Source: an uncultured Caryophanales bacterium
GTDB lineage: Bacteria; Bacillota_I; Bacilli_A; RF39; UBA660
NCBI GenBank assembly: GCA_905206805.1
Contig: CAJLIR010000006.1
Coordinates: 1-64,000, forward strand
DNA length: 64,000 bases
Direction: 5' to 3'
Position numbers and translations under genes: made by a program. Below are positions 1 through 7,920 of this stretch, piece by piece (within the stretch, counting starts at the first letter, position 1; each line of letters begins with the position of its first letter). A model generated the notes under the pieces. The model was not told the DNA's origin and searched no databases. It was given only the letters and a program-made list of their open reading frames with translations.

Positions 1-2
1 GT

Positions 3-269
3 GATGAAGATGTATTTACTCTATATACAGAATTATCAAAAAGTGAGTTAGAAAAGAATACTATGATTGCTGAGGCTAGAGATGAAGGCATTTTATTAGG
101 TGAAAAACGTGGAGAAGCACGTGGAGAAGTTCAAGGTAAAAAGCTTGGAATTGCCAGTGAAAAGATAAATATTGCAAAAACAATGATACAAAAGAAATTC
201 AATTTAGATTCAATATCAGAAATAACAGGATTGAGTATAAAAGAATTATCAAAATTAAATATTAATTAG
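3..269 (+). CDS. C-terminal end of an Rpn-family PD-(D/E)XK nuclease (partial)
   Basis: The reading frame is open from the left edge, so the start and catalytic domain lie outside the window. The visible part has a charged, Gly/Glu/Arg-rich stretch (GEKRGEARGEVQGKK) followed by a short helical tail with a hydrophobic pattern ending in ISEITGLSIKELSKL. That layout is typical of the C-terminus of Rpn/PDDEXK_2 recombination-promoting nucleases, which are common in gut Bacillota. The call rests on the tail only. The internal ATG at 63 is not a likely start. Confidence 0.6.
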   Translation, partial: DEDVFTLYTELSKSELEKNTMIAEARDEGILLGEKRGEARGEVQGKKLGIASEKINIAKTMIQKKFNLDSISEITGLSIKELSKLNIN

Positions 270-329
270 TATTTTTTACAAATGACTTATTTAAAATATT
301 AAAAAACCATTAAAAACTATAAAAAAGTA

Positions 330-358
330 TTGATTTACATCACAAAAAATGGTATTCT
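330..358 (+). promoter_or_regulatory. Probable promoter of the HU gene
   Basis: TTGATT at 330-335 is followed after 17 bases by TATTCT at 353-358. The spacing is ideal, and the site lies about 40 bases before the HU start codon in a gap with no other feature. Confidence 0.5.
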
Positions 359-396
359 TTAATTGTAGGCAAGATAGCTTATATAGGAGGTAAATA

Positions 397-669
397 ATGA
401 CAAAAACAGATTTAGTAAATGCTATTGCAGAAAAGACAGGATTAACAAAAGCTGATGCAGCTCGTAGTTTAGATGCAATGATGGAAAGTATTTCAGAAGG
501 ATTAAAAAAAGAAGGTAAAGTAACACTTACTGGTTTCTGTACTTTCGTTGCAAAGAAAAAAGAAGCTACTACTGCTCGTAATCCAAGAACAGGTGAAGTT
601 GTTCCAGTTCCTGCAAAAATGGCTGTTACAATTAAAGCTGGTTCTAAATTAAAAGAAGCTTTAAACTAA
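397..669 (+). CDS. hup: HU-type histone-like DNA-binding protein
   Basis: This 90-residue protein has the full HU/IHF pattern. It starts MTKTDLVNAIAEKTGLTKADA, has the GFCTFVAKKKEATTARNPRTGE beta-arm region with the DNA-intercalating proline (ARNP), and ends in the usual AGSKLKEALN. HU bends and compacts DNA as a dimer and is the main nucleoid protein in Bacillota. AGGAGG lies about 6 bases before the ATG. The gene stands alone, with its own promoter upstream and a hairpin terminator downstream. Confidence 0.97.
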   Translation: MTKTDLVNAIAEKTGLTKADAARSLDAMMESISEGLKKEGKVTLTGFCTFVAKKKEATTARNPRTGEVVPVPAKMAVTIKAGSKLKEALN

Positions 670-689
670 GAGGCATTAAGCCTTTTTTT
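668..689 (+). terminator. Intrinsic terminator of the HU gene
   Basis: Stem AAGAGGC / GCC plus the T run, loop ATTAA (675-679), then seven T at 683-689. It ends only a few bases before the ribosome binding site of the next gene. Confidence 0.75.
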
Positions 690-691
690 CT

Positions 692-1792
692 TTGGAGGTG
701 TTTAGCATTTTAACTAATATAGTAAATGTTTTAAAAAAAATAGAAGCAAGTGGCTTTAAGGCTTACGTTGTAGGAGGTTTTGTTAGAGATTTTTATAGGA
801 ATAAGGAAAACTCTGATGTTGACATTTGTACTAGTGCTAAACCTGATGATTTAAAACATATTTTTGATAACATTTTTATAGATCAATATGGCTCTGTAGT
901 TTTAAATTATAATGGTATTAATTTTGAAATAACAACATTTAGACGTGAAAAAAAATATCTAGATAATAGACATCCTACAAAGATTAAATATGTAAAAAAT
1001 TTGAAAACTGACTTAAAACGAAGAGATTTTACAATGAATTCTATTTGTCTTACTAGTGATTTAAATTATATCGATTATTTAGGTGGTAGAAATGATATAA
1101 ATAAGAAAATAGTAAGAATGATTGGTAAGCCAGAAAAAAGATTAAAGGAAGATTCACTTAGAATTTTAAGAGCAATTAGATTTGCAACTACACTTGACTT
1201 TGAATTAGAAGAAAGTTTAAAAAATTCTATTAAAAAGTATGGATATTTATTAAATAATTTGTCATTTTTTTATAAAAAAAGAGAACTTGAAAAAATTTTT
1301 TCAAGTTCCAATATAAAAAAAGGATTATCATTAATTTCTGAATTTAATCTTGATGTTCCATTGAATTTAAAGAATATAAAAAATTTAGTTGTAACAAATT
1401 CAATAATTGGTATATGGGCTCAACTTGATGTAGTGGATATCTATCCATTTACTAAGGAAGAGACAAGTTTAATTAAAGCAATAAAAAGACTTGATGAAAA
1501 AGATTTATTTGATTCACATATTTTATATAATAATGAATTAATTACTTTAAAAATTGCTGCTGAAATAAGAAATATTAATCCAAATTTAATTTCTGAAAAA
1601 TATAATCATTTAAAAATTCACAGTAGAAGAGATATTTTAATAAATTTTATCGAAATAAGTAGTTTATTAAATTGTTCTGATAAAGTTAAAATTAACAATA
1701 TAATGAGTGATATAGAACACATGATATTGATAGATAAATTAGAAAATAATAAACAATCTTTAACAGATTATATATTAAAAAAATATAGTTAA
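692..1792 (+). CDS. CCA tRNA nucleotidyltransferase / poly(A) polymerase family protein
   Basis: Class II nucleotidyltransferase, about 365 residues. The N-terminal head has VVGGFVRD and the paired carboxylates SDVDI, then RRDFTMNSI and the RRxR-type region SLRILRAIRFA. These features bind the tRNA 3' end and metal ions for CCA addition. The C-terminal part is helical and divergent. The start is uncertain: TTG at 692 overlaps the GGAGG at 694-698 and has no site of its own. The in-frame codon at proper spacing (8 bases) is ATT at 707, which would begin LTNIVNVLKK, where family members usually start. CCA-adding enzyme is more likely than polyA polymerase for a lone gene in this group. Confidence 0.9.
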   Translation: MEVFSILTNIVNVLKKIEASGFKAYVVGGFVRDFYRNKENSDVDICTSAKPDDLKHIFDNIFIDQYGSVVLNYNGINFEITTFRREKKYLDNRHPTKIKYVKNLKTDLKRRDFTMNSICLTSDLNYIDYLGGRNDINKKIVRMIGKPEKRLKEDSLRILRAIRFATTLDFELEESLKNSIKKYGYLLNNLSFFYKKRELEKIFSSSNIKKGLSLISEFNLDVPLNLKNIKNLVVTNSIIGIWAQLDVVDIYPFTKEETSLIKAIKRLDEKDLFDSHILYNNELITLKIAAEIRNINPNLISEKYNHLKIHSRRDILINFIEISSLLNCSDKVKINNIMSDIEHMILIDKLENNKQSLTDYILKKYS

Positions 1793-1825
1793 ATAATTCT
1801 AAAATTAATAGAATTATTTTTTTTT
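1792..1825 (+). terminator. Intrinsic terminator after the CCA enzyme gene
   Basis: Stem AATAATTCT (1792-1800) pairs with AGAATTATT (1810-1818) around a 9-base loop and is followed by seven T. The stem overlaps the stop codon. Confidence 0.75.
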
Positions 1826-1846
1826 CATATAATGTAGTGGTGACGT

Positions 1847-2497
1847 ATGTATTTAATTGCGCATAGAGGTAATGATAATCATTCATTTATAGAAAATACT
1901 ATAAATGCTTTAATTAGTTGTTTAGATAGACCTTATATAAATGGAGTTGAACTTGATGTTAGAATTACTAAAAATCAAGAAATAATAATTTATCATAATA
2001 TGTTTTTATTAGATAAATCTAACAATATTTGTAAAATTTCTGATAAAAATTTGGATGAAATTTTAGAAGTTAAACCATATATTTCAACACTAGAAAGTTT
2101 TTTAAGTGTTATAAAAACTAACAAAATAATAATTATAGAAATAAAAGAAGAAGGAAATATTAATGATAAATTAATTAACAATTTATTTAAAATTTTAAAA
2201 AAATATAATTATCTAAATTTATATTTATGTAGTTTTAATTATAACTTAATGAAGAAAATAAAACTAAAATATAGTAATTATAAATGTGGATTAATAATAG
2301 GTTATTTAATGAATAAAAATCATGTATCTAATGAATTTGATTTTTATTTGTATAGTTATAATAATATTAATTTGATAAATAATGATAAAGAAATATTTAT
2401 TTTTAATGTAAAAAATATAGATAGGTTGGATAAATTAAAATTAAAAAAAGAATTTTATATTATAACTGATAAACCATATTATTTTTCTTCATTATAG
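1847..2497 (+). CDS. Glycerophosphodiester phosphodiesterase (GDPD family)
   Basis: A 216-residue cytoplasmic GDPD TIM-barrel protein. It has the HRG motif at the N-terminus (LIAHRG), ENT, the metal-binding GVELDVR, and IIIEIKEEG in the middle. Members hydrolyse glycerophosphodiesters to glycerol 3-phosphate and an alcohol. The usual HD after the ELDV block is HN here (IIYHNMF), which may weaken activity or indicate another substrate. It is shorter than typical enzymes (about 240-250 residues), with a compact C-terminus. Its 3' end overlaps the convergent DUF2179 gene by 19 bases. Confidence 0.85.
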   Translation: MYLIAHRGNDNHSFIENTINALISCLDRPYINGVELDVRITKNQEIIIYHNMFLLDKSNNICKISDKNLDEILEVKPYISTLESFLSVIKTNKIIIIEIKEEGNINDKLINNLFKILKKYNYLNLYLCSFNYNLMKKIKLKYSNYKCGLIIGYLMNKNHVSNEFDFYLYSYNNINLINNDKEIFIFNVKNIDRLDKLKLKKEFYIITDKPYYFSSL

Positions 2498-2976
2498 GTC
2501 ATATTTTTTATAGAACTAGCAGATATAAGTGAATTTCTATCAATTTTTTTAATAATATTTATAATTTTACTTCTATTTTTTTTGTGAGACATTACTAATA
2601 AAATAAAAGTATTTTTATTTTCACTTTTTAATTTATATACTGGATAGTTATAACTAGATAATTTTTCTATTATTTCATCACTTGAATTATCATTTGTTAT
2701 TACTGTAAGCATATCTTCTCCAAGAGCAATTTTTTCTTCAATAAAGCTTCCTAAATAAGATCCTATTAAAGATCCAAGAGCAAAGAAAACTACCTTTAAT
2801 GGATCATCCTTAATATTGACGACAACAATTCCCGTTGTTATAACCCATACAAATGCAATAATAAATTGCAAAATTGCGCCAAACATTTTTTTACCCTTGG
2901 CAACAACTATCAATCTTAGTGTTGATAAGGTATTTTCAATAATTTTGGAAATAAAAATAATAAAATATGTTAACAC
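2479..2976 (-). CDS. DUF2179/DUF5698 membrane protein (YebE/UPF0316-like)
   Basis: A small integral membrane protein with an N-terminal membrane domain of about three helices (IENTLSTLRLIVVAKGKK and FIIAFVWVITTGIVVVNI) and a soluble C-terminal DUF2179 domain (EDMLTVITNDNSSDEIIEKL onward). Function is unknown; the family is widespread in Bacillota. I chose GTG at 2976 (165 residues) because GGAGG at 2985-2989 lies 8 bases before it; a TTG at 2991 overlaps that site. Confidence 0.85.
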   Translation of the reverse strand: MLTYFIIFISKIIENTLSTLRLIVVAKGKKMFGAILQFIIAFVWVITTGIVVVNIKDDPLKVVFFALGSLIGSYLGSFIEEKIALGEDMLTVITNDNSSDEIIEKLSSYNYPVYKLKSENKNTFILLVMSHKKNRSKIINIIKKIDRNSLISASSIKNMTYNEEK

Positions 2977-3048
2977 TTTAAAAACCTCCAATATTTATAT
3001 TATGGCTAATTTTTTTAATAAAATAATAAAATTTGTTGATAATAATAA

Positions 3049-3077
3049 TATATATTGTTTACATTAAATTGTGTAAA
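3049..3077 (-). promoter_or_regulatory. Possible promoter of the DUF2179 gene
   Basis: On the minus strand TTTACA (3077-3072) is followed after 17 bases by TATATA (3054-3049). It lies in the divergent gap and points toward the DUF2179 gene. Confidence 0.4.
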
Positions 3078-3093
3078 GTATATATCAATGTTA

Positions 3094-3123
3094 TTGACAG
3101 TTTTTTTAGCAAAGATGTAAAAT
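3094..3123 (+). promoter_or_regulatory. Promoter of the small-gene pair at 3147 and 3406
   Basis: Consensus TTGACA at 3094-3099, an 18-base spacer, and TAAAAT at 3118-3123, about 24 bases before the start codon at 3147. Confidence 0.6.
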
Positions 3124-3146
3124 AGTATTAAGCTAGGAGGAAGACT

Positions 3147-3371
3147 ATGGATAGTTTAAGTATGCAAATTGAGGAATTAGAAAAACGCGTAAAAAGAATA
3201 ACAAGATCAAAACAGAAAAAAAACATAAGTGAAGAGGTTATGCAACACTTTACTAATGTTTTAAAAGGTATTGATGAATTAAATAAGGAAATTTTGGATT
3301 ATCAAGGTACTAATATCTTTTTATACGCCAAATTAAAAGATAATTTAGTTACTGATTATGTTCAATATTAA
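3147..3371 (+). CDS. Small charged helical protein of unknown function
   Basis: 74 residues, preceded by a good site (AGGAGG, 137xx-type spacing of about 7 bases to ATG). The sequence is predicted helical with heptad-like spacing (MQIEELEKRVKRITRSKQKK, then VLKGIDELNKEILDY), suggesting a short coiled coil. There is no signal peptide or membrane segment. It is followed after 34 bases by another unknown gene, and a strong promoter precedes it, so it is likely expressed. I do not recognise the family. Confidence 0.7.
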   Translation: MDSLSMQIEELEKRVKRITRSKQKKNISEEVMQHFTNVLKGIDELNKEILDYQGTNIFLYAKLKDNLVTDYVQY

Positions 3372-3405
3372 AGAATAAAAAAGGGAAATTACTTGAGGTG
3401 AGTTT

Positions 3406-3840
3406 ATGGAAAATAGTGTGATAATTAGTTCAATTAAGCCTAGAATCGATGTTTATGCTAATGCAGCTGGGGTTACTAATACTGCAATTAAAAAATATAT
3501 AAAAAATAGAATGACTAATTTAGAAACAAAAATAACTCACTTTGATTTATTAAATATAAAAAGGATGTTACAAGGTTTTGAACTAGCAATGGGAGAGAAG
3601 AGAACCACAGAAAAAATGTATTTAGAAAGAGATTTAAAGTACATTGAAGATATGGATTCAAGTTTATTTTCTATTGATAAAAATAAGGGTAGAAATTTTG
3701 TAAATACAATGCGACAAAGTTATGATTATTCATCAAATGGTGAATTAAATAATGTATCATCTAATAAATCAACTTACAAAACTTTAACTAAAGTAAATCA
3801 TGATTCCAATGCTTATAAAATTTATTCTAACCCAAACTAA
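3406..3840 (+). CDS. Unknown 144-residue cytoplasmic protein
   Basis: No recognised domain. The first 85 residues look helical (IDVYANAAGVTNTAIKKYIKNRM, then HFDLLNIKRMLQGFELAMGEKR); the last 45 are rich in Ser, Asn and Lys and probably disordered. It is likely cotranscribed with the gene at 3147. GAGGTGAG precedes the ATG by about 6 bases. It ends at a bidirectional terminator shared with the convergent RNase J gene. Confidence 0.65.
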   Translation: MENSVIISSIKPRIDVYANAAGVTNTAIKKYIKNRMTNLETKITHFDLLNIKRMLQGFELAMGEKRTTEKMYLERDLKYIEDMDSSLFSIDKNKGRNFVNTMRQSYDYSSNGELNNVSSNKSTYKTLTKVNHDSNAYKIYSNPN

Positions 3841-3870
3841 AAAATACTAAGATTAATTCTTAGTATTTTT
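3841..3870. terminator. Bidirectional terminator between the unknown gene and RNase J
   Basis: AATACTAAGA (3843-3852) pairs with TCTTAGTATT (3858-3867) around a 5-base loop. It is flanked by A and T runs so it can act in both directions, and it overlaps the last codons of the RNase J gene. Confidence 0.8.
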
Positions 3871-5535
3871 CTTTATATCCATAATAACGGGTAATATAAT
3901 TGGTTTGCGGCCTGTTTTATCAAATATATAACTTGATAATTCAGTAATTATTTCATTTTTTATATCAGCATAATTAATTTGTTCAGTTAATTTTGAATTA
4001 ATTGCAGTTTTACTTATTTCTTCTAATTTCTTTAAAAGTTCTTCATTTTCATTAACTAAAACAAAACCTCTTGTTGTTATATTTGGTGTTCCAAGTAATT
4101 TATTGTTTATTGTATCAATATTTGATATTACTACTACAATTCCATCATTAGACATTATTTTTCTATCACGAATAACAGCACTGCTAACATCACCAATTCT
4201 ATTTCCATCAACGTAAATATCGTTGGCCTGAATGGAACCTGCTAATTTAGCAACACCATTTTTAATAGAAACAATATCACCATTTCCTAAAACAAATGTA
4301 TTTTCTTTTGGAATATCGCAATCAATTGCAATATCAGCATGACTTTTTAACATTCTATATTCGCCGTGAAAAGGCATAAAATATTTTGGGTTAATAAGTC
4401 TTAACATCAGTTTTAATTCTTCTTTATTACCGTGACCAGATGTATGAATATCACTTAATGAAGTGTTAGTATAAACTGATACTCCTTTTAAGTAAAGCTT
4501 ATTAATTGTTCTTGAAATACTTAAAGCATTACCTGGTATAGCAGAAGATGAGAATACTACAACATCATCATCTTGTAATTTTATTTGTTTATGTGTACCG
4601 TTTGCAATTCTAGTTAAAGCTGCAAGTGGTTCTCCTTGACTACCTGTACATAAAATACAAACTTTATTTGCTGGTAATTTTTTACTTTCCTCTGGTGTTA
4701 TAAAAATTTCTTTATGTTTTATATATCCACCTTGAATAGATATCTCAATATTTGTTTCCATACTTCTTCCAAAAGTAACTATTTTTCTACCATTTCTTTT
4801 ACATGTATCAACAATATGTTTTAATCTATAAATATTTGAAGCAAATGTCGCAATTATAATACGACCACTATGTCTTTCAAAAATTTCACTCAAAGCTTCA
4901 TCTACTTTTGATTCACTAACACTCATTCCCTCATTTAAGGCATTTGTACTATCACTTAATAACATTGTAACTCCACGTGAACCAATTTCAGCCATTTTGT
5001 GTAAATTAGCAACAGGTCCAATTGGTGTAAAGTCAAATTTGAAATCTCCGGTTGCAACAATTATTCCGTTTGGCGTTGTAACACAGAAACCATGTGAATC
5101 AGGAATAGAGTGAGTTGTTCTAAAAAATTCAACTTGTATATTTTTAAATTTTACAATAGTTTTTTCCGTATAAATAAATAAATTTTTGTACCCAATATTT
5201 TTATCTTCAAGTTTTTTTCTAATTAATCCAACAGCTTGGTTTGGAGCATATATTGCTGGAATATTAACGGTTTGTAAAAGATATGGAATTCCACCAATAT
5301 GATCCTCGTGACCGTGTGTAATAAATAAAGCTTTAATTTTACTTTCGTTTTTCTTTAAAAATGAGAAATCTGGGATTACATAATCAACTCCCATTAAATC
5401 TCCTTCTGGAAAAGTAATACCCGCATCAATAATTATAATTTCGTTATTATGCATTATACAATACATATTTTTACCGACTTCACCAAGTCCGCCAAGAGCA
5501 AATACTTTAGTGTCATCGCTATTAAAAAATTTCAT
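3853..5535 (-). CDS. rnj: Ribonuclease J
   Basis: A 560-residue metallo-beta-lactamase/beta-CASP nuclease, the size expected for RNase J1/J2. The N-terminus is KVFALGGLGEVGKNMY, the zinc motif is THGHEDHIGG, further ligands lie in TTHSIPDS and ATGDFKFD, and MPFHGEYRML is the late conserved histidine block. RNase J carries out 5'-3' exonucleolytic and endonucleolytic mRNA decay and rRNA processing. I start at ATG 5535, because AAAGGAG lies 5 bases before it; an upstream in-frame ATG at 5550 overlaps that site. Only one RNase J gene is visible here. Confidence 0.96.
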   Translation of the reverse strand: MKFFNSDDTKVFALGGLGEVGKNMYCIMHNNEIIIIDAGITFPEGDLMGVDYVIPDFSFLKKNESKIKALFITHGHEDHIGGIPYLLQTVNIPAIYAPNQAVGLIRKKLEDKNIGYKNLFIYTEKTIVKFKNIQVEFFRTTHSIPDSHGFCVTTPNGIIVATGDFKFDFTPIGPVANLHKMAEIGSRGVTMLLSDSTNALNEGMSVSESKVDEALSEIFERHSGRIIIATFASNIYRLKHIVDTCKRNGRKIVTFGRSMETNIEISIQGGYIKHKEIFITPEESKKLPANKVCILCTGSQGEPLAALTRIANGTHKQIKLQDDDVVVFSSSAIPGNALSISRTINKLYLKGVSVYTNTSLSDIHTSGHGNKEELKLMLRLINPKYFMPFHGEYRMLKSHADIAIDCDIPKENTFVLGNGDIVSIKNGVAKLAGSIQANDIYVDGNRIGDVSSAVIRDRKIMSNDGIVVVISNIDTINNKLLGTPNITTRGFVLVNENEELLKKLEEISKTAINSKLTEQINYADIKNEIITELSSYIFDKTGRKPIILPVIMDIKKNTKN

Positions 5536-5704
5536 ATTAACTCCTTTCATTTCTGCAATCTAACTACATAATTATAACTGTTTTTTTTTACTTTGTCTAG
5601 TATTTTGATTTTAAACTAAAAATAATAACTTTTAAAATTGTAAAATCTTATATAAATACTAGAATTTTATTAATTAATAGTGTAAAATTAATAATGGTGA
5701 TAGA

Positions 5705-6322
5705 ATGAAAAATATATTATCGATATTTAAGAGATTTTTTTCATATAAATGGAGTCTTAATTTTATTTCGACAATATTTAAAAATGAAAAAATGGAAACT
5801 ATATCAGATGATGGTTTTAATAAAATTGATTATGGATGTTTGACACTATCGAATTCATTTTTTGTTAAATTATGTTGCACAGTTATAATTATAATATTTG
5901 CTAATATTAATTTGGTTGATATTAAAGGTTTTAATTTGGTAGTTGAAGTGTTAAAACAAAACTTTTTTGTGCCAGTACTTTATTTATTGATTGGAATTGT
6001 TCCAAGTTTTATTATTTATACAACTAAAAAAAATAGATATGTTAAAAGATATCCACGACTTTATTATAATATGTTAATAATAGTTTTAATCTCTTTAATT
6101 GAAGTTATATTTTCGACTATTTATTTTATTTCTAGTTTTGGTAGTTCAAAAGTTTTAATTATTGCTTCTATAATTGGTTTAATCGCTAATATAGCAACAT
6201 TTATAGGATATTTATCTATAAGTGTTGGAATTATTGACTTTTGTATTTTTACAAATAGAGTAGCATTAGATAAAAAAGTAAGCGCTAAAACCGATTTTGG
6301 TGATTATGTTGATTATTTTTAA
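5705..6322 (+). CDS. Polytopic membrane protein of unknown function
   Basis: 205 residues with about four to five hydrophobic segments: near 50-75 (LCCTVIIIIFANINLV), 90-110 (VLYLLIGIVPSFIIY), 120-145 and 150-185. The N-terminal 45 residues are cytoplasmic-like and basic. GGTGAT precedes the ATG. It is 13 bases upstream of ftsY and probably cotranscribed. The layout resembles small Yip1-like membrane proteins, but I cannot assign a family. Confidence 0.7.
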   Translation: MKNILSIFKRFFSYKWSLNFISTIFKNEKMETISDDGFNKIDYGCLTLSNSFFVKLCCTVIIIIFANINLVDIKGFNLVVEVLKQNFFVPVLYLLIGIVPSFIIYTTKKNRYVKRYPRLYYNMLIIVLISLIEVIFSTIYFISSFGSSKVLIIASIIGLIANIATFIGYLSISVGIIDFCIFTNRVALDKKVSAKTDFGDYVDYF

Positions 6323-6335
6323 ATAGGGAGGTTAT

Positions 6336-7313
6336 ATGGGTTTTTTTGATAAATTAAAAAATGTCTTTAAAGGGCAAAGTGTAGAAGAAAAAAAAGTAAC
6401 TGATTTATATGAATCAGGATTAGAAAAAACTAGGGAAGACTTTATATTTAAGTTAAATAGTTTGAACAAAAAGTATAAAAAAGTTAGTAATGAATATTTT
6501 GAAGAATTAGAAGAAATATTAATAATGGCTGATATTGGTGTAAATACGGTTATGAATTTTGTTGATAAATTGAAAAAAAGAGTTAAATCAGAAAATATTT
6601 TAAATGTAGAAGATTTAAAAGAAATAATTGTCGATGAAATGTTTATAATATATGTTAACAATGAAGTTATTGTTAATAAGATTAAATACGCTAAAGAAGG
6701 CCCTACAGTAATATTATTTGTAGGTGTAAACGGTGTTGGAAAGACAACTACTATTGGTAAATTAGCAAGTAAATTAAAAAATAGTGGGAAAAGTGTTTTA
6801 ATGATTGCAGGTGATACCTTTAGAGCAGGTGCGGTAGAACAAATAGAAGAGTGGTCAAGCCGTGTCGGTTGTGAGGTCGTTTTTAAGGAAAATGCAGATC
6901 CTGCCAGTGTTATTTATGACGGAGTAACGAAAGCAAAAATGGAAAATATTGATGTTGTATTAGTGGATACTGCAGGAAGGCTTCAAAATAAAACAAACCT
7001 TATGAATGAACTTAGTAAAATTAATAAAGTAATAGGTAATATTATTCCTGATGCTCCTCATGAAACGTTACTTGTTATCGATGCTACTACAGGTCAAAAT
7101 GGAATTAGTCAGGCTAAGAGTTTTAAAGAAATTACTAATATAACTGGTATAGTACTTACAAAACTTGATGGAACTGCTAAGGGCGGAATTGTTTTGGCTA
7201 TAAAAGACGAGGTAAATTTACCAGTAAAATATGTTGGTCTTGGTGAAGGCGTTAACGACTTACAGGTTTTTGATATTGAAAAATATATATATGGATTATT
7301 TAGAGATTGGTAG
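6336..7313 (+). CDS. ftsY: Signal recognition particle receptor FtsY
   Basis: 325-residue SRP GTPase of the NG type. The N domain covers residues 1-115. The G domain has the P-loop GVNGVGKTTTIGKLA near residue 130, then DTFRAGA, VDTAGR, and TKLDGTAKGG. FtsY docks SRP-ribosome complexes at the membrane and delivers nascent membrane proteins to SecYEG. The acidic A domain of larger FtsY proteins is missing, as usual in Bacillota. GGGAGG precedes the ATG. It leads an operon that ends in ffh. Confidence 0.97.
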   Translation: MGFFDKLKNVFKGQSVEEKKVTDLYESGLEKTREDFIFKLNSLNKKYKKVSNEYFEELEEILIMADIGVNTVMNFVDKLKKRVKSENILNVEDLKEIIVDEMFIIYVNNEVIVNKIKYAKEGPTVILFVGVNGVGKTTTIGKLASKLKNSGKSVLMIAGDTFRAGAVEQIEEWSSRVGCEVVFKENADPASVIYDGVTKAKMENIDVVLVDTAGRLQNKTNLMNELSKINKVIGNIIPDAPHETLLVIDATTGQNGISQAKSFKEITNITGIVLTKLDGTAKGGIVLAIKDEVNLPVKYVGLGEGVNDLQVFDIEKYIYGLFRDW

Positions 7314-7320
7314 TGATAGT

Positions 7321-7617
7321 ATGAATAGTAATTTAGAACCTTTAAAAAATAATAAAAAAGATGAACAAAAAATTAGCTTAAAACGTGTTCAAGAAATAGC
7401 ACTTTTAGGACAGGCAATAACTATATTAGCAATAATTGCGTCCTTTATAATGTCTAGATATGTTGCTGAATTAACAATTTTAGTAAACATTTATTTGGTA
7501 ATTTTATCATTTGTTATGGCTTATACTAGTTATTCAGTTTACAAAAGAAAAGGTATGAGTATTGTTTATATCGTATTTGGAATTATGATTTTACTAAGTA
7601 TATTAGTGGGTATTTAA
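7321..7617 (+). CDS. Small membrane protein in the SRP operon
   Basis: 98 residues with about three hydrophobic segments (ALLGQAITILAIIASFIM, then ILVNIYLVILSFVMAY, then IVYIVFGIMILLSILVGI) behind a charged 25-residue N-terminus. I start at ATG 7321, 7 bases after the ftsY stop; a longer frame upstream would overlap ftsY. Its stop overlaps the ylxM start (TAATG). Unknown function; translational coupling suggests it is co-regulated with SRP genes. Confidence 0.75.
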   Translation: MNSNLEPLKNNKKDEQKISLKRVQEIALLGQAITILAIIASFIMSRYVAELTILVNIYLVILSFVMAYTSYSVYKRKGMSIVYIVFGIMILLSILVGI

Positions 7618-7907
7618 TGGAAGAACAAATTTTATTAACAAACTTATATGATTATTATAAAGAATTATTAACTAATAAACAGCAAAATTATTTTGAAGAA
7701 TATTATTTTAATAATTTGTCATTATCAGAAATTAGTGAAAATTATAATGTAAGTCGTAATGCAGTCCATAAACAATTAAAAGAAATATCTTCTAAATTGT
7801 TAGAATATGAAGAAAAATTAAAATTATTGAATAAATCAAAAAAAATAAAAAAATTAATAGAAAATATTGATGAAAAATTAAAAAAAGAAATAGAAAGTTT
7901 AATATAA
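7617..7907 (+). CDS. ylxM: YlxM/p13-family putative DNA-binding protein
   Basis: 96 residues. It has a sigma-70-region-4-like helix-turn-helix: LTNKQQNYFEEYYFNNLSLS then EISENYNVSRNAVHKQL. That arrangement is characteristic of the YlxM (UPF0122) family, which is normally encoded beside ffh and may modulate the SRP operon. Its ATG overlaps the preceding stop. Here a three-gene cassette separates it from ffh. Confidence 0.9.
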   Translation: MEEQILLTNLYDYYKELLTNKQQNYFEEYYFNNLSLSEISENYNVSRNAVHKQLKEISSKLLEYEEKLKLLNKSKKIKKLIENIDEKLKKEIESLI

Positions 7908-7920
7908 AAAGGGTGTTAAA

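Noticed and set aside
2816..3067. Plus-strand frame opposite the DUF2179 gene.
   Set aside because: Antisense to a recognised membrane protein and without a binding site.
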